NCBI GenBank assembly: GCA_026770575.1 | Contig: MU657199.1 | Coordinates: 226,621-263,993 of the forward strand | Direction: 5' to 3' | Source of the DNA: Pelagophyceae sp. CCMP2097 | Taxonomy: Eukaryota > Sar > Pelagophyceae | Length of the DNA: 37,373 nucleotides | In this document: positions 1 through 11,067 of the stretch, piece by piece | How the letters are laid out: the number at the start of each line of letters is the position of its first letter | Position numbering within the stretch: position 1 is the stretch's first letter | Position numbers and translations under genes: made by a program | The notes under the pieces: model-generated | Told to the model about the DNA's origin: nothing | The model's database searches: none | Seen by the model: the letters and a program-made list of their open reading frames with translations, nothing else

Positions 1-516
1 TCGTCATATTCGCTTCAATTGTCGTCGGAAATATCCCCCTCTTGGAAACACTTCAAATGTCGAAAAAATATATCTAATCCTACGGGAAATCCTTAGCGCG
101 CACGTCTTGATTGCTTTGGAGTTCCTCACGGATGGAACTGCGAATTAGACGGACAGACGGACAGACAGACGGAACAGACAAAATTGCCCACGGAGGATCT
201 TCAATAACGAGGTCCCCCCGATTAGGGGCCAGGATTTTTTCAAATTCAAAGACCCCTTCGGGGGTCTGAATAATGCATATGTATTCGGGTCGCATTTTCA
301 GCGACTACGTTGAAATTTTCGCGAGCGCGGTGCCACGTTCTCACGAGGCTCCGGGGGAGGCGTCCCACGGTCGGCGCACCCCGGTCCCCAGAGGGCGGTC
401 TATACCCGGGCGGCATCCCGGTCTTCCAAGAGCCCGAGTCGCACGGGCCTCGGTCTCCTCGCACGGGCCTCGGTCGCACGGTGCGCGTCGCACGGGCCGC
501 TGGGCCAGCATCGCCC
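1..516. other. 5' flank of the MYND/Sel1 gene, no gene seen
   Basis: No convincing coding region. The first 250 bases are relatively AT-rich. A short tandem run built on GGACAGAC lies at about 148-180. From about 300 the DNA turns GC-rich towards the start codon at 517. The reading frame of the downstream gene stays open back to 310, but the residues there have no recognisable domain. The paralogue at 30371 also starts with Met-Asp-Ala-Pro-Pro, so translation probably begins at 517. Confidence 0.5.
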
Positions 517-1492
517 ATGGACGCGCCGCCGGGCCGCCGGGCCTGCGTCGTCTGCCACGCCCGGGCGGGTCGGCACTGCGCTAGATGCCAGGGCCGTCGC
601 TACTGCTCGCGAGCGTGCCAGCGCCTAGACTGGCGCGGCGGCCACCGAGGCGTCTGCGCCGCGGTCGTTCTGGGCCCCGACGCCTTATGGGGCGGCGATT
701 GCGGCATCTGCCAACACTCTCTCCCTCTGCCCAGAGAGCGGCAAGCCTTTTACGCCTGCTGCTGCACGTCCACGTGCCAATGCTGCCACGAGGCGTGTCA
801 AAAAGTCGACCCGAGAATATGCCCAATGTGCCGCACTTTGTTGCTGGGCAAGCCGGGCACCAACTACATTGATCGCTTAAAGGTGCACGCGGCCGCGGGC
901 CACGCGCGGGCGACGTTCGAACTCGGAAGGGTGCTCCGCGACTCCGTGGGAGGCGCGGCCGAGGCGTTTCCGCTCTTTGAATGCGCCGCGCTGCAAAAAT
1001 GCGCCCGGGCCGAGCTCGCCGTAGCGCAGGCGTGCCGCAACGGGGCCGGCGTGGAAGCCGACGACGACATGGCAGCGTACTGGGGCAAGAGGGCCGCGCT
1101 TCGCAGCGCCGGAAACCCACACGCGTCACTGAATATGGCAGAGGCCTTTGACGCGGGCGGAGACGGATGCCGGCGCGAGGGCCGTCGTACTGTCGTAGGC
1201 GAAGCCCCGACGCCGTACTTAGGCGAATCAAGCTTTCCCCGACGCGCAGTTCTTCATGGGCGAGTTGTGCGACGAGGGCCGAGGGGTGCCCTTTTCGCGG
1301 AGGGACGCATTTATGTGGTACTCGCTTGCTGCGAAAAGAGGTCACGCCGAAGCGCTCTACACGGTTGGCGTCATGTACGCCTGCGGCCACGGCGTCCGCG
1401 CCGACCCGCCCACCGCCCTGGAATACTTCAAGCGCGCCTTATTCGAGGGCCACGACGCCTCGGCGGGCATGATACAACTGCTCCGGTTGTAA
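517..1492 (+). CDS. MYND zinc finger + RING-like + Sel1-repeat protein
   Basis: The N-terminus (residues about 9-50) is a MYND finger with the spacing CxxC, CxxC, YCxxxC, H, C. Residues about 65-110 form a second Cys/His cluster (GICQHS, CHEAC, CPMC) that resembles a degenerate RING. The rest consists of Sel1-type repeats (GHARATFELG, GNPHASLNMAE, DAQFFMGELCDEGRGV, AAKRGHAEALYTVGVMYACGHGV), a helical scaffold for protein-protein contacts. MYND-Sel1 proteins are usually adaptors, but the partner is unknown. The Sel1 pattern moves from one frame to the next between about 1160 and 1225. A 31-nt GT-AG intron (1192-1222) would join the frames in phase (about 314 aa), but it is shorter than any other intron here, so a one-base indel or pseudogenisation is possible. 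The stop is 69 bp from the convergent stop of the next gene. Confidence 0.7.
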
Positions 1493-1561
1493 CTGAATCT
1501 ACCGCCCATACAAGAAGGCTCGAGCCCATCGTCTTTGGGACAACATTCTTACTCGGCGGGG

Positions 1562-4500
1562 TCATGCGTCCCAGTAGTCCTTCTCCTTTGGCGCAAAGTC
1601 GTCTTGTACGGGTTGGTGCGAGTAGACGTTTGGCCTCTCATTCGAAGGCCGCGTGTCTTTGAAAAGCGCCAAAAACGTATTTTCGTAGCGTTGGCGAGAC
1701 GCGTCAAAGTACTTTGCAAGGTCCGTTTGCCCGGCTTTTGGAGGCATCCTGGCGCCGAGGGCGTTTCGCACGTCGGCCCAGTGCATTTGCCTCTCTGTTG
1801 CGGGAGACGTTGCGGTCAAAGTCGGCCAACTTCTTTTCGAGGCTTTGGATGCAGCGGCCGTGTAATCGGCCCAGTCGGCTTGGAGGCGCGTTGGGAGGAT
1901 GGAGGAGTCGCCCATTCGGAGGAAATCATAAACAGCGTGCATCTCTGTAAATGCTAAAACGAGCTTCACAATCGAGTCGTTCACCTCAACGTCATTCACG
2001 TCTTGCAAAAGGACCGTATCGTCCACCGAGACGCCGTCCTGCAGAGAGCGAACCGACGCGCCCGGTGAGGCAGAGATATCACCGTAACACAGCGGCAATC
2101 CGTTGTCGTCGGCAAGCTCCCTGAAACGCAAAACGCCGCCGCCGTGCGCTTGAATGGCCCAGTCTAGGCGCACGACAAACGCCCACTTGTTCAGGTCCGC
2201 CGGCGCAGTAGGGTCCGCGGGTGCCTCGGGCCTTAAAGGCGTAGACGCGTCCGCCGGCGCCGAAGACGGCGCCGCCGCGCGGGGCGTGGACGCCGACGCG
2301 TCGTCGGGCGCCGACGCGTCGCCGGACGGCGTGCCAGCGGGCGCCTCGTCGTCGACGGCGTCGGCGGCTGTGCAGAGCATCAACCCGCCGACGTAGCTCG
2401 GGTGCGAAAGCAACTTCAGGCCTTCGGGGACGTGCAAGTCGACTGCCTTTGCGGTGACCGCGGGTTCGTCTCGCGCGATGGTCGCCGCCAGCGAAAACCC
2501 GCCACCGTTGCCCACATTCTCGGAATCCCCCATGGCGACAAAGGCATCTAAAGGCGACGGCTGCGCGGCGGCGGTGCCGTCTGCGGCGCGCTTTGCTCGA
2601 GACTCTGCTAAATCAGCGAGGCCGCGGTCAACAAAACCAAAACCCGGCTGCGCCTTTAAAATGTGATCAGATATTGAGGCCCGGTCGTCCATCGTCGCCC
2701 GGAGCAGCATCTGCGCGAGCTCGACGTCGCTCTCTGCGCTTTTGATCTTGGCCTCGCATGCGCGGACGTCATCATCCCGGAAGGTGGCGAGCTTGGCGAT
2801 TTTCATCGCCCGCTGCTTCTGCGCGTCCGCCGCCGCCTCCAGCTCCGTCCGTGCAGAGTCGTGCTCCTCCACCAAGCGCTCTAAGCGGCCGATGTGCTGC
2901 TTTTGCTCCGTTAGGGCACCCATCAGCTGGCGTCTCGTATATCGAGCCTCTAATCTTTGCAGCTCTGCGGAATGGCGCCACGCCCTCAGCAAAGCCGCGA
3001 GCAAATGCCGCTTCTTGATTCGCCGGTATGCTGCCACGATTCTGTCAGCGTCGATTCGCGCCTCCAAGCGGAGCCGCACCCAGACGTACCTACGAACACA
3101 TTGAGTCGGTAAGGGATGATACCCAGATACGAGTGCCCCAGTCGCATTCGAACACGAGTGCCCCAGTCGCATTCGACGGCGAGTATCCCAGTGTTCGGCG
3201 CACCATGCTTTTAACGGTTGCGAGAGCATGTAATCCGAATGCGCCTTCCTCCTCCTCGCCGCCTCCCTCCGCGAGGCCTGCAAGAACGACGCCAGGCGGC
3301 ACCACTTGCGCATGAGGATGACAAGGAAAGTGGAGACCTTTTTTCGACGCCAAGCCTTGGCCGCGGCCCACCGTTTGGCTATCATTTTCCATGCTCCGCA
3401 ATACTTCCTCAACCGGCAGTTGCGGGCGATCAAGGCCATGCGCTTCGTGTCGTACGGCGCCACGAACCGTGGTTTCAAACCCGAGAGAGTGTCGTGTCGG
3501 AGTGCCGTGTTTAAGTCCCTTGCAAATTTGAACCCGCGGCCGTCGTCAACAGCTGCCGTCTCACCCACAACTAAAGCGAACCTCCCTTCCGCTGAGAGCT
3601 TCGCCCACCTCGCCCACGCGCAAAAGACGCCGCGCGCTCTAGCGTCGGCAGCGGCGTGCGTCGACTCGGCGATGAAAAACGCTTGCGCGGCTGCCGCGTC
3701 CGCTGCTTCAGATACAAAAGCCGCTCTTCGAGTGGCCCGCAAGGCGCAGTCCAGCGCGGCTTGCGCGGCGCCTTGCAAACTCGCCAGCTGCTGCTGCGTC
3801 GGCAAACGCGGCGGGCCGCCCGCCGCCCCAGCGACTAACGCTTTCAAAGCCTCACTGCGCGCGGCTTCGTTGAACAAACGCCACTGCCGCCAAGCGAATC
3901 TAGCGTTAATCAGCGCCGTCGACGCCAAGACCTTGGCCACCGTTATCGCCGCTTCTACAGCGCGTTGGGCGCGGGCCGCCGCAAGCGATAAAACTGGCGC
4001 CTCGCCCACTTCTTCCACCGCCGCGCCCGGCGCCGGCGCGGCGGCCGCCGGCGCCGCGGCGTTGAACGCATCCAAAGCCTCGCCCTGCGAGATGATGACG
4101 TAGCGGCTCAGGGCGCGCAGGACTTTGAGGAGCGTGCGCCTGGAACATTTCTGAAGACGGACGTGCATTCTTTTTCATCGCAGCAGGTCATCTCGTCTCG
4201 TCTCGATTTCGCAGAAGGACGCACCTTTGTCGCTTCTGCGTGAGCTCGACGATTTGCTCGTCGACTCCCTCGCACCTGTCTAAGAGCGGCGACACTTCGT
4301 CCGCGATGAGTTCGACCGACTTTAAGCGAATCGCATTAAACGCCTCGTGGAACGCTCGCGACCGCTTCCGCAGCAACACGCCGCGCACGCGCGCGCAGAT
4401 TCGAGTGCACGCATGTTCGCGCTTTGCGATTTCGTTTGCGCCCACGTGATACACGTCCCTTAAAGCGTTGATCGTCTTCAAAACGTTCAAAGCTATAGAA

Positions 4501-5128
4501 CTCCCCGACTGCTGCCCGGTCCGCATCCACGCCGTCTCGCGCCGCTTCACCTGCGCCAGCCGCGAAGCGCGGCCCTCCGACGCGTCGTCGTACGACGCCT
4601 CCGACAGCCACCCAGGCACCACCGCCAGCAGCGGCGCTGCGCGCGCGCCGGCGCTCTCCGATGGGCGCGAGAGAGGCGTCAAAGCGCGCGGGCCGGCGCT
4701 GGAAGTGCGGCGCGGCGAAAAGACCTAGAGGCGCGGCCGTCACGCCAGGGAGTTGCGATGCCCCGCCGCTCAAAATGACCCCTCGACGGCGTCCCTTCGG
4801 TCGGCGGGCGTTGCGGGCGCAGGCCGCGGACGGTGAGGTGCGTCTTTTGCTCGAACGCGACGTTTGACCGGCCCTCTTGCTGCCTCGCCGGGATGAACGT
4901 GTGCGACATGGGCGTCGAGATGCAAAACTTTGGCTCCGCGAGCAGCCGCCGCGCCTTTGCAGCGCGCTTTTTGGCGGCGGCGTTTTGCAGAGCGTTGAGA
5001 GCCGACGCCTGCATCGTCACCGCCGCGAGTTGGGCCTCGAGGGCGGTTGCGCGTTGCTCCAGCAAACGCAGCACGAACTCCGGGTCCGTCGGCCCGCCCA
5101 ACGGCCGGCGCGGCATCGCGCCCAGCAT
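1562..5128 (-). CDS. Sfi1-like Trp-repeat / coiled-coil protein
   Basis: Exons on the minus strand: 5128-4832, 4724-4225 and 4169-1562, about 1134 aa. The 55-nt intron 4170-4224 (GTGCGT...AG, phase 2) joins the frames exactly. The 107-nt intron 4725-4831 is less certain. The protein has many helices with spaced Trp and basic residues (FAWRQW, ARWAKL, CGAWKMIAKRW, LLRAWRHSAEL), reminiscent of Sfi1/centrin-binding repeats. A coiled coil follows (ERLVEEHDSARTELEAAADAQ), then an Ala/Pro/Ser/Asp-rich linker, then a non-repetitive C-terminal domain ending in KEKDYWDA. A centrosome, basal-body or axoneme role is inferred from the repeat style only. A stop-free, probably intronic segment at about 3100-3170 contains a 25-nt tandem repeat. 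Start alternatives are 5128 and 5116. Confidence 0.6.
3129..3200. repeat. 25-nt tandem repeat in a frame-neutral intron
   Basis: Two copies at 3129-3153 and from 3154 are identical for about 22 bases. A third, diverged copy at about 3179-3200 lies in the flanking exon and encodes Glu-His-Trp-Asp-Thr-Arg. The repeat sits in the middle of the Sfi1-like gene, in a stretch whose translation fits the protein poorly. Phase-2 splice sites, such as a GT inside a repeat copy and the AG before TACGTCTGG, would remove it without changing frame. Confidence 0.7.
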
Positions 5129-5310
5129 CCGCCGAAAAGAGCGCTACGCCGCCGAAAGGAGCGCGCGCCACCGCCAGAGGGCTGCCCCAACTCCGACTCG
5201 GACCAACGCCCTGCCAGGCGTCGCTAAACGGACCCACGGACCCGCACGACCGCATCGATTTGGATTAATATTTAGAGCCCGCGCAGCGCCTCGACTCTCG
5301 CGCTAGTAAG
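5129..5310. promoter_or_regulatory. Divergent 5' region between Sfi1-like and COPI-associated genes
   Basis: Only about 180 bp separate the two start codons, so both core promoters must lie here. The region is GC-rich apart from an AT-rich patch (ATTAATATTTA) at about 5265-5275. No canonical TATA box is placed convincingly. Confidence 0.4.
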
Positions 5311-6103
5311 ATGGCGGGCGGCGGGCGGTGCGACAATTGCCCGTGCGAGCGCGGCAAGATCTTTAACGTCGTCGGGTTTGCCATGGGAATCGTGATGGTA
5401 AGCGTGGCACCTTTGAAGCATCGAGTCTCGAACCTCGAGGAACGTTCGCCGCCGGCCGACCCTCGGCGGAGACCCTCATCTCTGTATCGGGGGGCTCGCG
5501 TGTGGACAACCTTCAGGGACCCTCGCGCGGCTCCTCGAGAGTGTCGCCTCGAGAGTGTCTCCCCGCGCGCCTCTCCTCCGCTCCGGACCTTGCGGTTCTT
5601 AGGTCATCGCGGGCATTGTGTTCTGCCAGGACTCGCAGAAGCTGGAGCAGGCTCGCACGTTTATTCTCGGGATTTACTATATCCTCTTTGGCATCCTCGC
5701 CTGTCTGGTGGAGACGATGGACTTTACGCGCCTTCGCATCTGGGCCCCCTTCCTCTGCTCATACCCGGGCCGCGGCGTCTTCTGGATCTTCTGGGGCATC
5801 CTGATCGGCGACGGTAAGGTTTCCGGAAAGCGGGGCGCAAGCCGACAGGGAGGGCCGACGAGTGGACGGCCGCCGACGTTTACTCTAGGCAAGGAGATCT
5901 GGATCGCGCTGTCCATCTTCTTCGTCGCGTTTGGCGTGCTGCTCTGCACGTGCGCGCCGTTCTTCGTGCAAGATGGAGTGTCGTTGGGGCCCACTTTTCT
6001 CATCGGCGGCCGGTCCGCCGCCCTTCCCCCAAAGCCCGCCGCCGCCGAGCCCGCCGCGACGCCGCGCGCCGACCCCTACCTCGCGACGACGGACCGCGTC
6101 TGA
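5311..6103 (+). CDS. COPI-associated / TVP15-like four-helix membrane protein
   Basis: Exons 5311-5397, 5603-5813 and 5889-6103 encode 170 aa. The introns use canonical donors, GTAAGC and GTAAGG, and the phases (0 and 1) match. A short Cys-containing N-terminus (CDNCPCERGK) is followed by four hydrophobic segments: FNVVGFAMGIVMVIAG, FILGIYYILFGILACLVE, GVFWIFWGILIG and IWIALSIFFVAFGVLLCTC. A Pro/Ala-rich cytosolic tail follows. This layout and length fit the COPI-associated/TVP15 family of Golgi membrane proteins involved in vesicle traffic. The family is assigned by pattern, without a search. Intron 1 is long for this window (205 nt) and holds a 14-nt tandem repeat (about 5536-5565). The gene is divergent from its left neighbour. 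Confidence 0.6.
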
Positions 6104-6389
6104 GCTCGCTTTTGAGTCACTTTTTAAAACGCGCGCGGGCGACTCCGCGTCGAGGGTTTTTAACGTGTTGACTGGCTGAAGACTTTGGTCGTCCCCGGAC
6201 ATTGGTCGTTGAAGACATTGGTCGTTGGCGCCGCCGTGCCGTCTTTGGTTGCTCACGCATTGCGATCTCGACGGAGACGGAACAAATCCCCGGAACCGCG
6301 CGGACATCCCGGTTTACCAGTTGGGCACTTCCGAAGCGCTCGTTCGAGACGCGCGCCCGCGGTGGCCATTTGAGGCGCGTCGCGGTGAT
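6104..6389 (+). promoter_or_regulatory. Spacer between COPI-associated and RCC1 genes
   Basis: 286 bp between two genes on the same strand. It must hold the 3' end of one and the promoter of the other. A short repeat with the core ATTGGTCGTTG occurs twice at about 6199-6222. No clear TATA or poly(A) signal is seen. Confidence 0.3.
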
Positions 6390-9300
6390 ATGCCAGAGGA
6401 GAAGGACGCGCGCGCGCTGCTTCGCAAGTATGGGAGGCAGATCGCAAAGGAGCTGGCGGACGACGGCCAAGCCCCGGCCCGCAGCGCCGACGCCGGCGCC
6501 GTGCGCCGCAAGCGCCGCGAGGCGTGCGTTCCGTTGCGCACGATCGTTCGTTGAAAGCAAACGAGTGTAGGTCCGGTTCCGCGGTGTGCGCGGTGCGCAA
6601 CGCCGCCAACCCGCAGACGTCGCCCGTCAAAGCCAGGCCAGAAGCCAGGTCGGAAGCCAAGCAGGACGACGACCTCTGCCGCGGCTACTGCTGGGGGGCG
6701 GTGGCTTTCCAGCTGAAAGGTGGGAAAGGCGACGCGGGCAAGAAGTCGCAGGCCGTGCCCACGAAGATCAAGGGCGTATGCCACCCAAACGCCACTCTCA
6801 TCGGCGTGCACTGCGGCGAGTGCGGCAGCGTCTTCGTAGACGACGACGGCAAAGCGGCGGCGGTTTCCGCGGTGGGGCACGTGTCTCGAATACGGATCAA
6901 CGGCGACGACTCCGGGTTCACTTCAGCGGCCATATCAGCTGACGTCCAGCACGGCGGCCTCCTCCTCTGCCGCAGCGGCGCCGTCTTCCGGGCGCGCGGC
7001 AGGAGCGGGCTGCTGGACTGGGATCGGGCGGTTCTCTTTAAAGTGCCTTCGAGGTGTAGAGTGACGGCAGTCGCGTGTGGCGCAAAACACTCTCTAGTTT
7101 CAACTGCCGACGGCGCTTTATTCGCCTGGGGCGACGCTTCCGCGGGCCAGCTCGGCAACGGCGACGACGTCAAGTCGAAAGCGAATGCGACTCGCGTTTT
7201 ATGCGACACCGTTTTCTCGGACAAAATCGCGTGCGGGACGCATCACTCCGGCGCAATAGACGCAAACGGCCGCCTCTGGACCTGGGGCTGGTCGGAGCAC
7301 GGCCGCCTCGGGCACGATTTGGCGGATGACGACGAGGGTTCGGCGCGGGGGACACCCGCGCTAGCGACTGACCCCTCAGAGGACATTGTCTTCGACCAAA
7401 TCGCATGCGGCTCCGCGCACACCCTCGCCATCGGCGGCGGCGCCGTCTTCGGCTGCGGCTGGAACGAGTTCGGACAGGCATGCGGTGCGTTTGGTTTGGG
7501 GGGGGGGGGGGATTCCTTCCGCGGGGAGGTTGAAACGGTCGAACGAGACCCTCGACTCGAGAGGACGACCGATGACGGGTGGAACCAATTAGGCCGGTCG
7601 GCGGGCGCGTCTTCTGACTCTGTAAGGCGATTGACTCGGGTGCGGTTTGGAGCGTCGGCTTGGCGGCACTCTCAGAACGCAGTACGGCAGTGCACTTCAA
7701 ACTTCATCAAACTCGCAGCGGGTTTCGCGCACTCTTTAGCCCTCGACGCAGACGGCCGCGCGCGAGGCTGGGGGTTTGGCGAGGATGGGCAGTTGGGCGG
7801 AGGCTGCGAGAGGTCCTCCGCAGCTCCACAGGACGTTTCGCAGCCCGCGGGAGACGAGTGGCGCTACGCGTGCCTCGGCGCCGCGTCGACTTTTTCAATG
7901 GCTATTGCAGTGAAGGGTGACGCCGAGTCGCGCGCATTGGCGCTGCGGGCCGCGCGGTGCAAGAAGTTTTTGGCGGTGTGGGCGCAGTACGTTTTACGGA
8001 AAAGGCTGCGCTTGAAGCGCACTTTAGACGCGGCTCGCGTCTGCCAGCGCCGAAGGCGCGATTTGGTGGCGAGGCGCCTTTGGAAGCGCCGGACGCGACT
8101 CGAAATCGAAGAGCGGCTCCGAGAAGAGCGCAACGCCACCATCCGCGCGCTGACGCGAGAAGCAATCGTTCAGCGCGACCACCGCAAGCTCAAGGCGCAC
8201 CCGCTCGTGCGAAACGGTGCGTCCCTTCGCTTGATGCGGAGCGCTCTCTGTCCTTCGAGACGGCGTTTTGAAACATGCCTGCAGGCGACCCCGCCGACGC
8301 GCCCATCGCGGCGGCGCTCGAGGCGGTGCGGCGGCTGCGCGTGCGGCGGCGCGTGGCCAAGGCTTTGAAGTCGGCGTTGGACTTTCAAAGTTTGGATGTG
8401 GCCATTGAGGTGGCCGAGGACTGCCCCGATTGCGACGTCGACTTTTTATTCAACGGCTTCGAAAACGAGTGGCAGTCCCACTTTGAGGCGTTGCTCGACG
8501 CCAAGCAAAGGCGCACCAAGCTCCAGACCGAATGCGAATCGAGGAGGAACAGAGCGAGCTTTATCATTGCGAGGCATGTCCGCAACCAAGGCCGCACCAA
8601 CGCGTCTCGAAAAGGCGCAGAATCGAAAAGGCGAAGACGCAGCGCCCTTTCGCTGCAGGCGCTGTGCCGCGCTTTTCAAGTGCGTCTGCGCCTTTCGGCG
8701 GCGAGGCTCCTGCAAAGGAGAAGGATGGAGGCGGCGGTTTTACTGCAGACTTTGTTCCGGAAACGGTGCGCTTTCAGAGAGCGGCTTCGACGATCCGCAC
8801 GAAGACGACAGCGCCTGGCGGACGACGCCGATGCGGCGCGCAGGGCTGCTTTGGCAGCAATGGCGGCGTTGAAGAAGAAGGCCCCCGCGCCAATGCCGGC
8901 GAAGAAGTCAAAGGCCGAAATCGCAAAGGAAAAGGCCGCTTTAGAAGCAGCGCAGCGTTTGCGCGAGGCTGCGCTGCAGCAGAAAGAGTTGTTGAAGCGC
9001 GATGCTTTAGAAGCAAAGGAGGCTGCTGCGAGCGCGGCCGCTTTGTTGCAAAAACTCAAGGAGAAACGCGACAAAGCACGCCGCTCCAAGCTTTCCGAGC
9101 AGGCCGAGCAGCGGCGCCTCGCCGAGTTGGCGCGGGAGCCGCCCGCGCCCGAGGTGGCGGTACCGTCGCCGCCGCCGCCGCCCGCAGAGAACACTTTGAT
9201 GACCTCCAAGTCGGCACCCTCCTTCTCCGAGCACGTCGACGGCCTCCACGACCGCGCGGTGAGGATCCGCTTTTCTTGGAGCGAGCCTTCTTCGCGGAAA

Positions 9301-9474
9301 TGCTCCTTCGAGCACGCGTCTGAATTCAGGCGCGCCGCAAGCCGTCCAAGCTCCTCCCGGACATTGACAACGAGCCGGAAGGCGCGCCCCGCCGCTCTAT
9401 ACGGCTCTCTCGAAGGATTTCGGACGGACGGACGTAGGCCCGCCTTTGAAACGGCCGCCGAAGCAGAAATTTAA
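6390..9474 (+). CDS. RCC1-repeat (beta-propeller) protein with IQ-like/coiled-coil C-terminus
   Basis: Exons 6390-6523, 6571-7484, 7593-8216 and 8285-9474 total 953 aa. All three introns (47, 108 and 68 nt) start with GTGCGT and are phase-consistent. After a basic N-terminus, residues about 60-470 contain RCC1 blades: VACGAKHSLVSTADGALFAWG, IACGTHHSGAIDANGRLWTWG, IACGSAHTLAIGGG and LAAGFAHSLALDADGRARGWG. The second half is basic and helical, with IQ-like stretches (LSLQALCRAFQVRLR, AAVLLQTLFRKRCAFRERL) followed by a long Ala/Lys/Glu coiled coil and a Pro-rich tail. RCC1 propellers serve as exchange factors or scaffolds, and the IQ-like part suggests calmodulin or centrin binding (inference). 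The 3' end is uncertain. The frame used stops at 9474, but another frame open to 9508 encodes a plausible Lys-rich end (KFKSVDDWTGDKA), suggesting one more intron after about 9259. Confidence 0.75.
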
Positions 9475-9508
9475 GTCCGTCGACGATTGGACCGGCGACA
9501 AGGCTTAA

Positions 9509-11067
9509 GCAAGACTCGTAGCCGAAGAGACGCTCCCGGGGCTCCCCGGCGCTCCGGCCTGGCCGAGGCACAGTGGAATGCAGAGTAGAAGAGAGAGCAC
9601 CGAAATCCAGGCCGCGAGGCCCGGTGCCGAGGCTTCGGAGAGCGTACTACTACGACGCACTCCATCTTGCCTCTTCGAGACTGCCACTTCCGGGAGATTG
9701 CTTCGGGAGATTCTTTTGAGGCCAGTAAGGCCAGTAGCCGGTAGGCTAGCCTAGGTTACAATGAGGAACTTTCCTCAAAGTGCCAGTGACGAAAAGGCCA
9801 CCCCGCGTCGAACAGTACCCGACCCTCAGCGGCCTGGGCCGCAGCGGAAAGCGATTAGGATCGAATTGCCCAGATTCGAACCAGAGATTCCAGCGAAACG
9901 TTGAACTAATCTCCTCTCTCGTCGGCCAGCGCCGAGTCCTCGGGAGATTCATTGCACTTGCCGTGCTAAGGATCGCTACACCCTGGGAGTTGCGTCGCGG
10001 CGACGCTCAACACCGATCTATAACTCAATCGAACTTTTATGAAGTCGCAAAACCGCACCAAAAATAACGCCTTCCAATTTTTCAAGTGAAGTGGCGTTTA
10101 TTCTTGTAAAAGGTGTCGTTTCTCTTGTGTCAAACCGCGCACCTTCCTCTTGATTCGAGCACACTCTGCGGAGTGCGTACTCGAAGAAGAAGCAGTCTGG
10201 CCGGGAGACTGACCCACACAAGTTCAACGCCACTTTCAGTCCATTCTCGGAACATTCCTCAGAGTGCCAGTGACTGACTGACGTGGCTACCTACGCGTCG
10301 AGCAGCATCCCTCTCGGGGGGCGACCTGGTTCCCGCGTCGAGCACCAGGGTCGACGTGGCCAGAGACGGCGCGATGCAGCCCAATAGGGAATTCCGCCCA
10401 ATAGAGTCATGGTCGAATGTTGAACTTATGTCGAAACCGGCTCCTCGAGAGCTGCGGCGTGCCCAGGCCCGGCGCCGAGGCCTCGGCGGGCGTGTTTCTA
10501 TGGTGCACTCTACAACCCTTCGAGTCAGTGGTCTTCCACGAGTAATGGGCACTGGCATAGCAAATCGATTGGCCCGACCTTGCTTCAGATCCACCCTGGG
10601 TGGGGCTGGCCCAACAGGATATGCCCGTCTCCCTTCTCCCGGGGCCTTGCAGTTCCAGTGATCGACGTGGTGGCCCGATTACGAGCACGTGGCCTAAGGA
10701 CCCTTCTTCGGCCCAGTAGATTCCTGCCGAATGTTGAACTTAAAAGCAGACACAAGCGTTGCAAACTGCATCCATCGAGAGTGGTGTCGCGCGTTAACGC
10801 TTCCAGGCCAACTGTTCCCGAACGTTGCGAGAACAAGGGCTCTCTCGCACAGCTGCTTCGGCCGATTCTGACGCAGACTTCGTCCGAAAATCTCATCCCA
10901 ACATTTTGCGTCATTCAACTACACGTGCAACCGTTTCGCGCTTCACCTTGGCGCACTAGATTAGAAGCATTTTGAGTGACGATCGTCATTCGAACATTTT
11001 TTGTGGCCTTTAATTTAGGAATCTTAAGTCTACCAGCGCGTTCCTTCAAACCACTCTCGTGGGCACG
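9509..11067. repeat. 1.5-kb gene-free stretch with diverged tandem repeats
   Basis: No gene is recognisable on either strand. Base composition is less GC-biased than in the genes. Three blocks recur in imperfect form. Block P (GGCCCGG.GCCGAGG, then a GCACTC end) is at 9617-9662 and 10466-10511. Block Q (GGAAC.TTCCTCA.AGTGCCAGTGAC) is at 9765-9790 and 10248-10274, with a weaker match near 10645. Block R (attcc...GAATGTTGAACTTA) is at about 9885-9905, 10410-10428 and 10721-10743. The last part must contain the subtilisin promoter. The repeats may be a decayed mobile element or old local duplications. No terminal inverted repeats or coding remnants were found. Confidence 0.55.

Noticed and set aside
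3100..3300. CRISPR-like array from the spaced 25-nt repeats
   Set aside because: The copies are directly adjacent with no unique spacers, and the context is a eukaryotic gene.
9860..9895. Possible tRNA T-arm (GGTTCGAATC on the minus strand)
   Set aside because: The stem pairs poorly and no matching acceptor, D or anticodon arm could be folded nearby.
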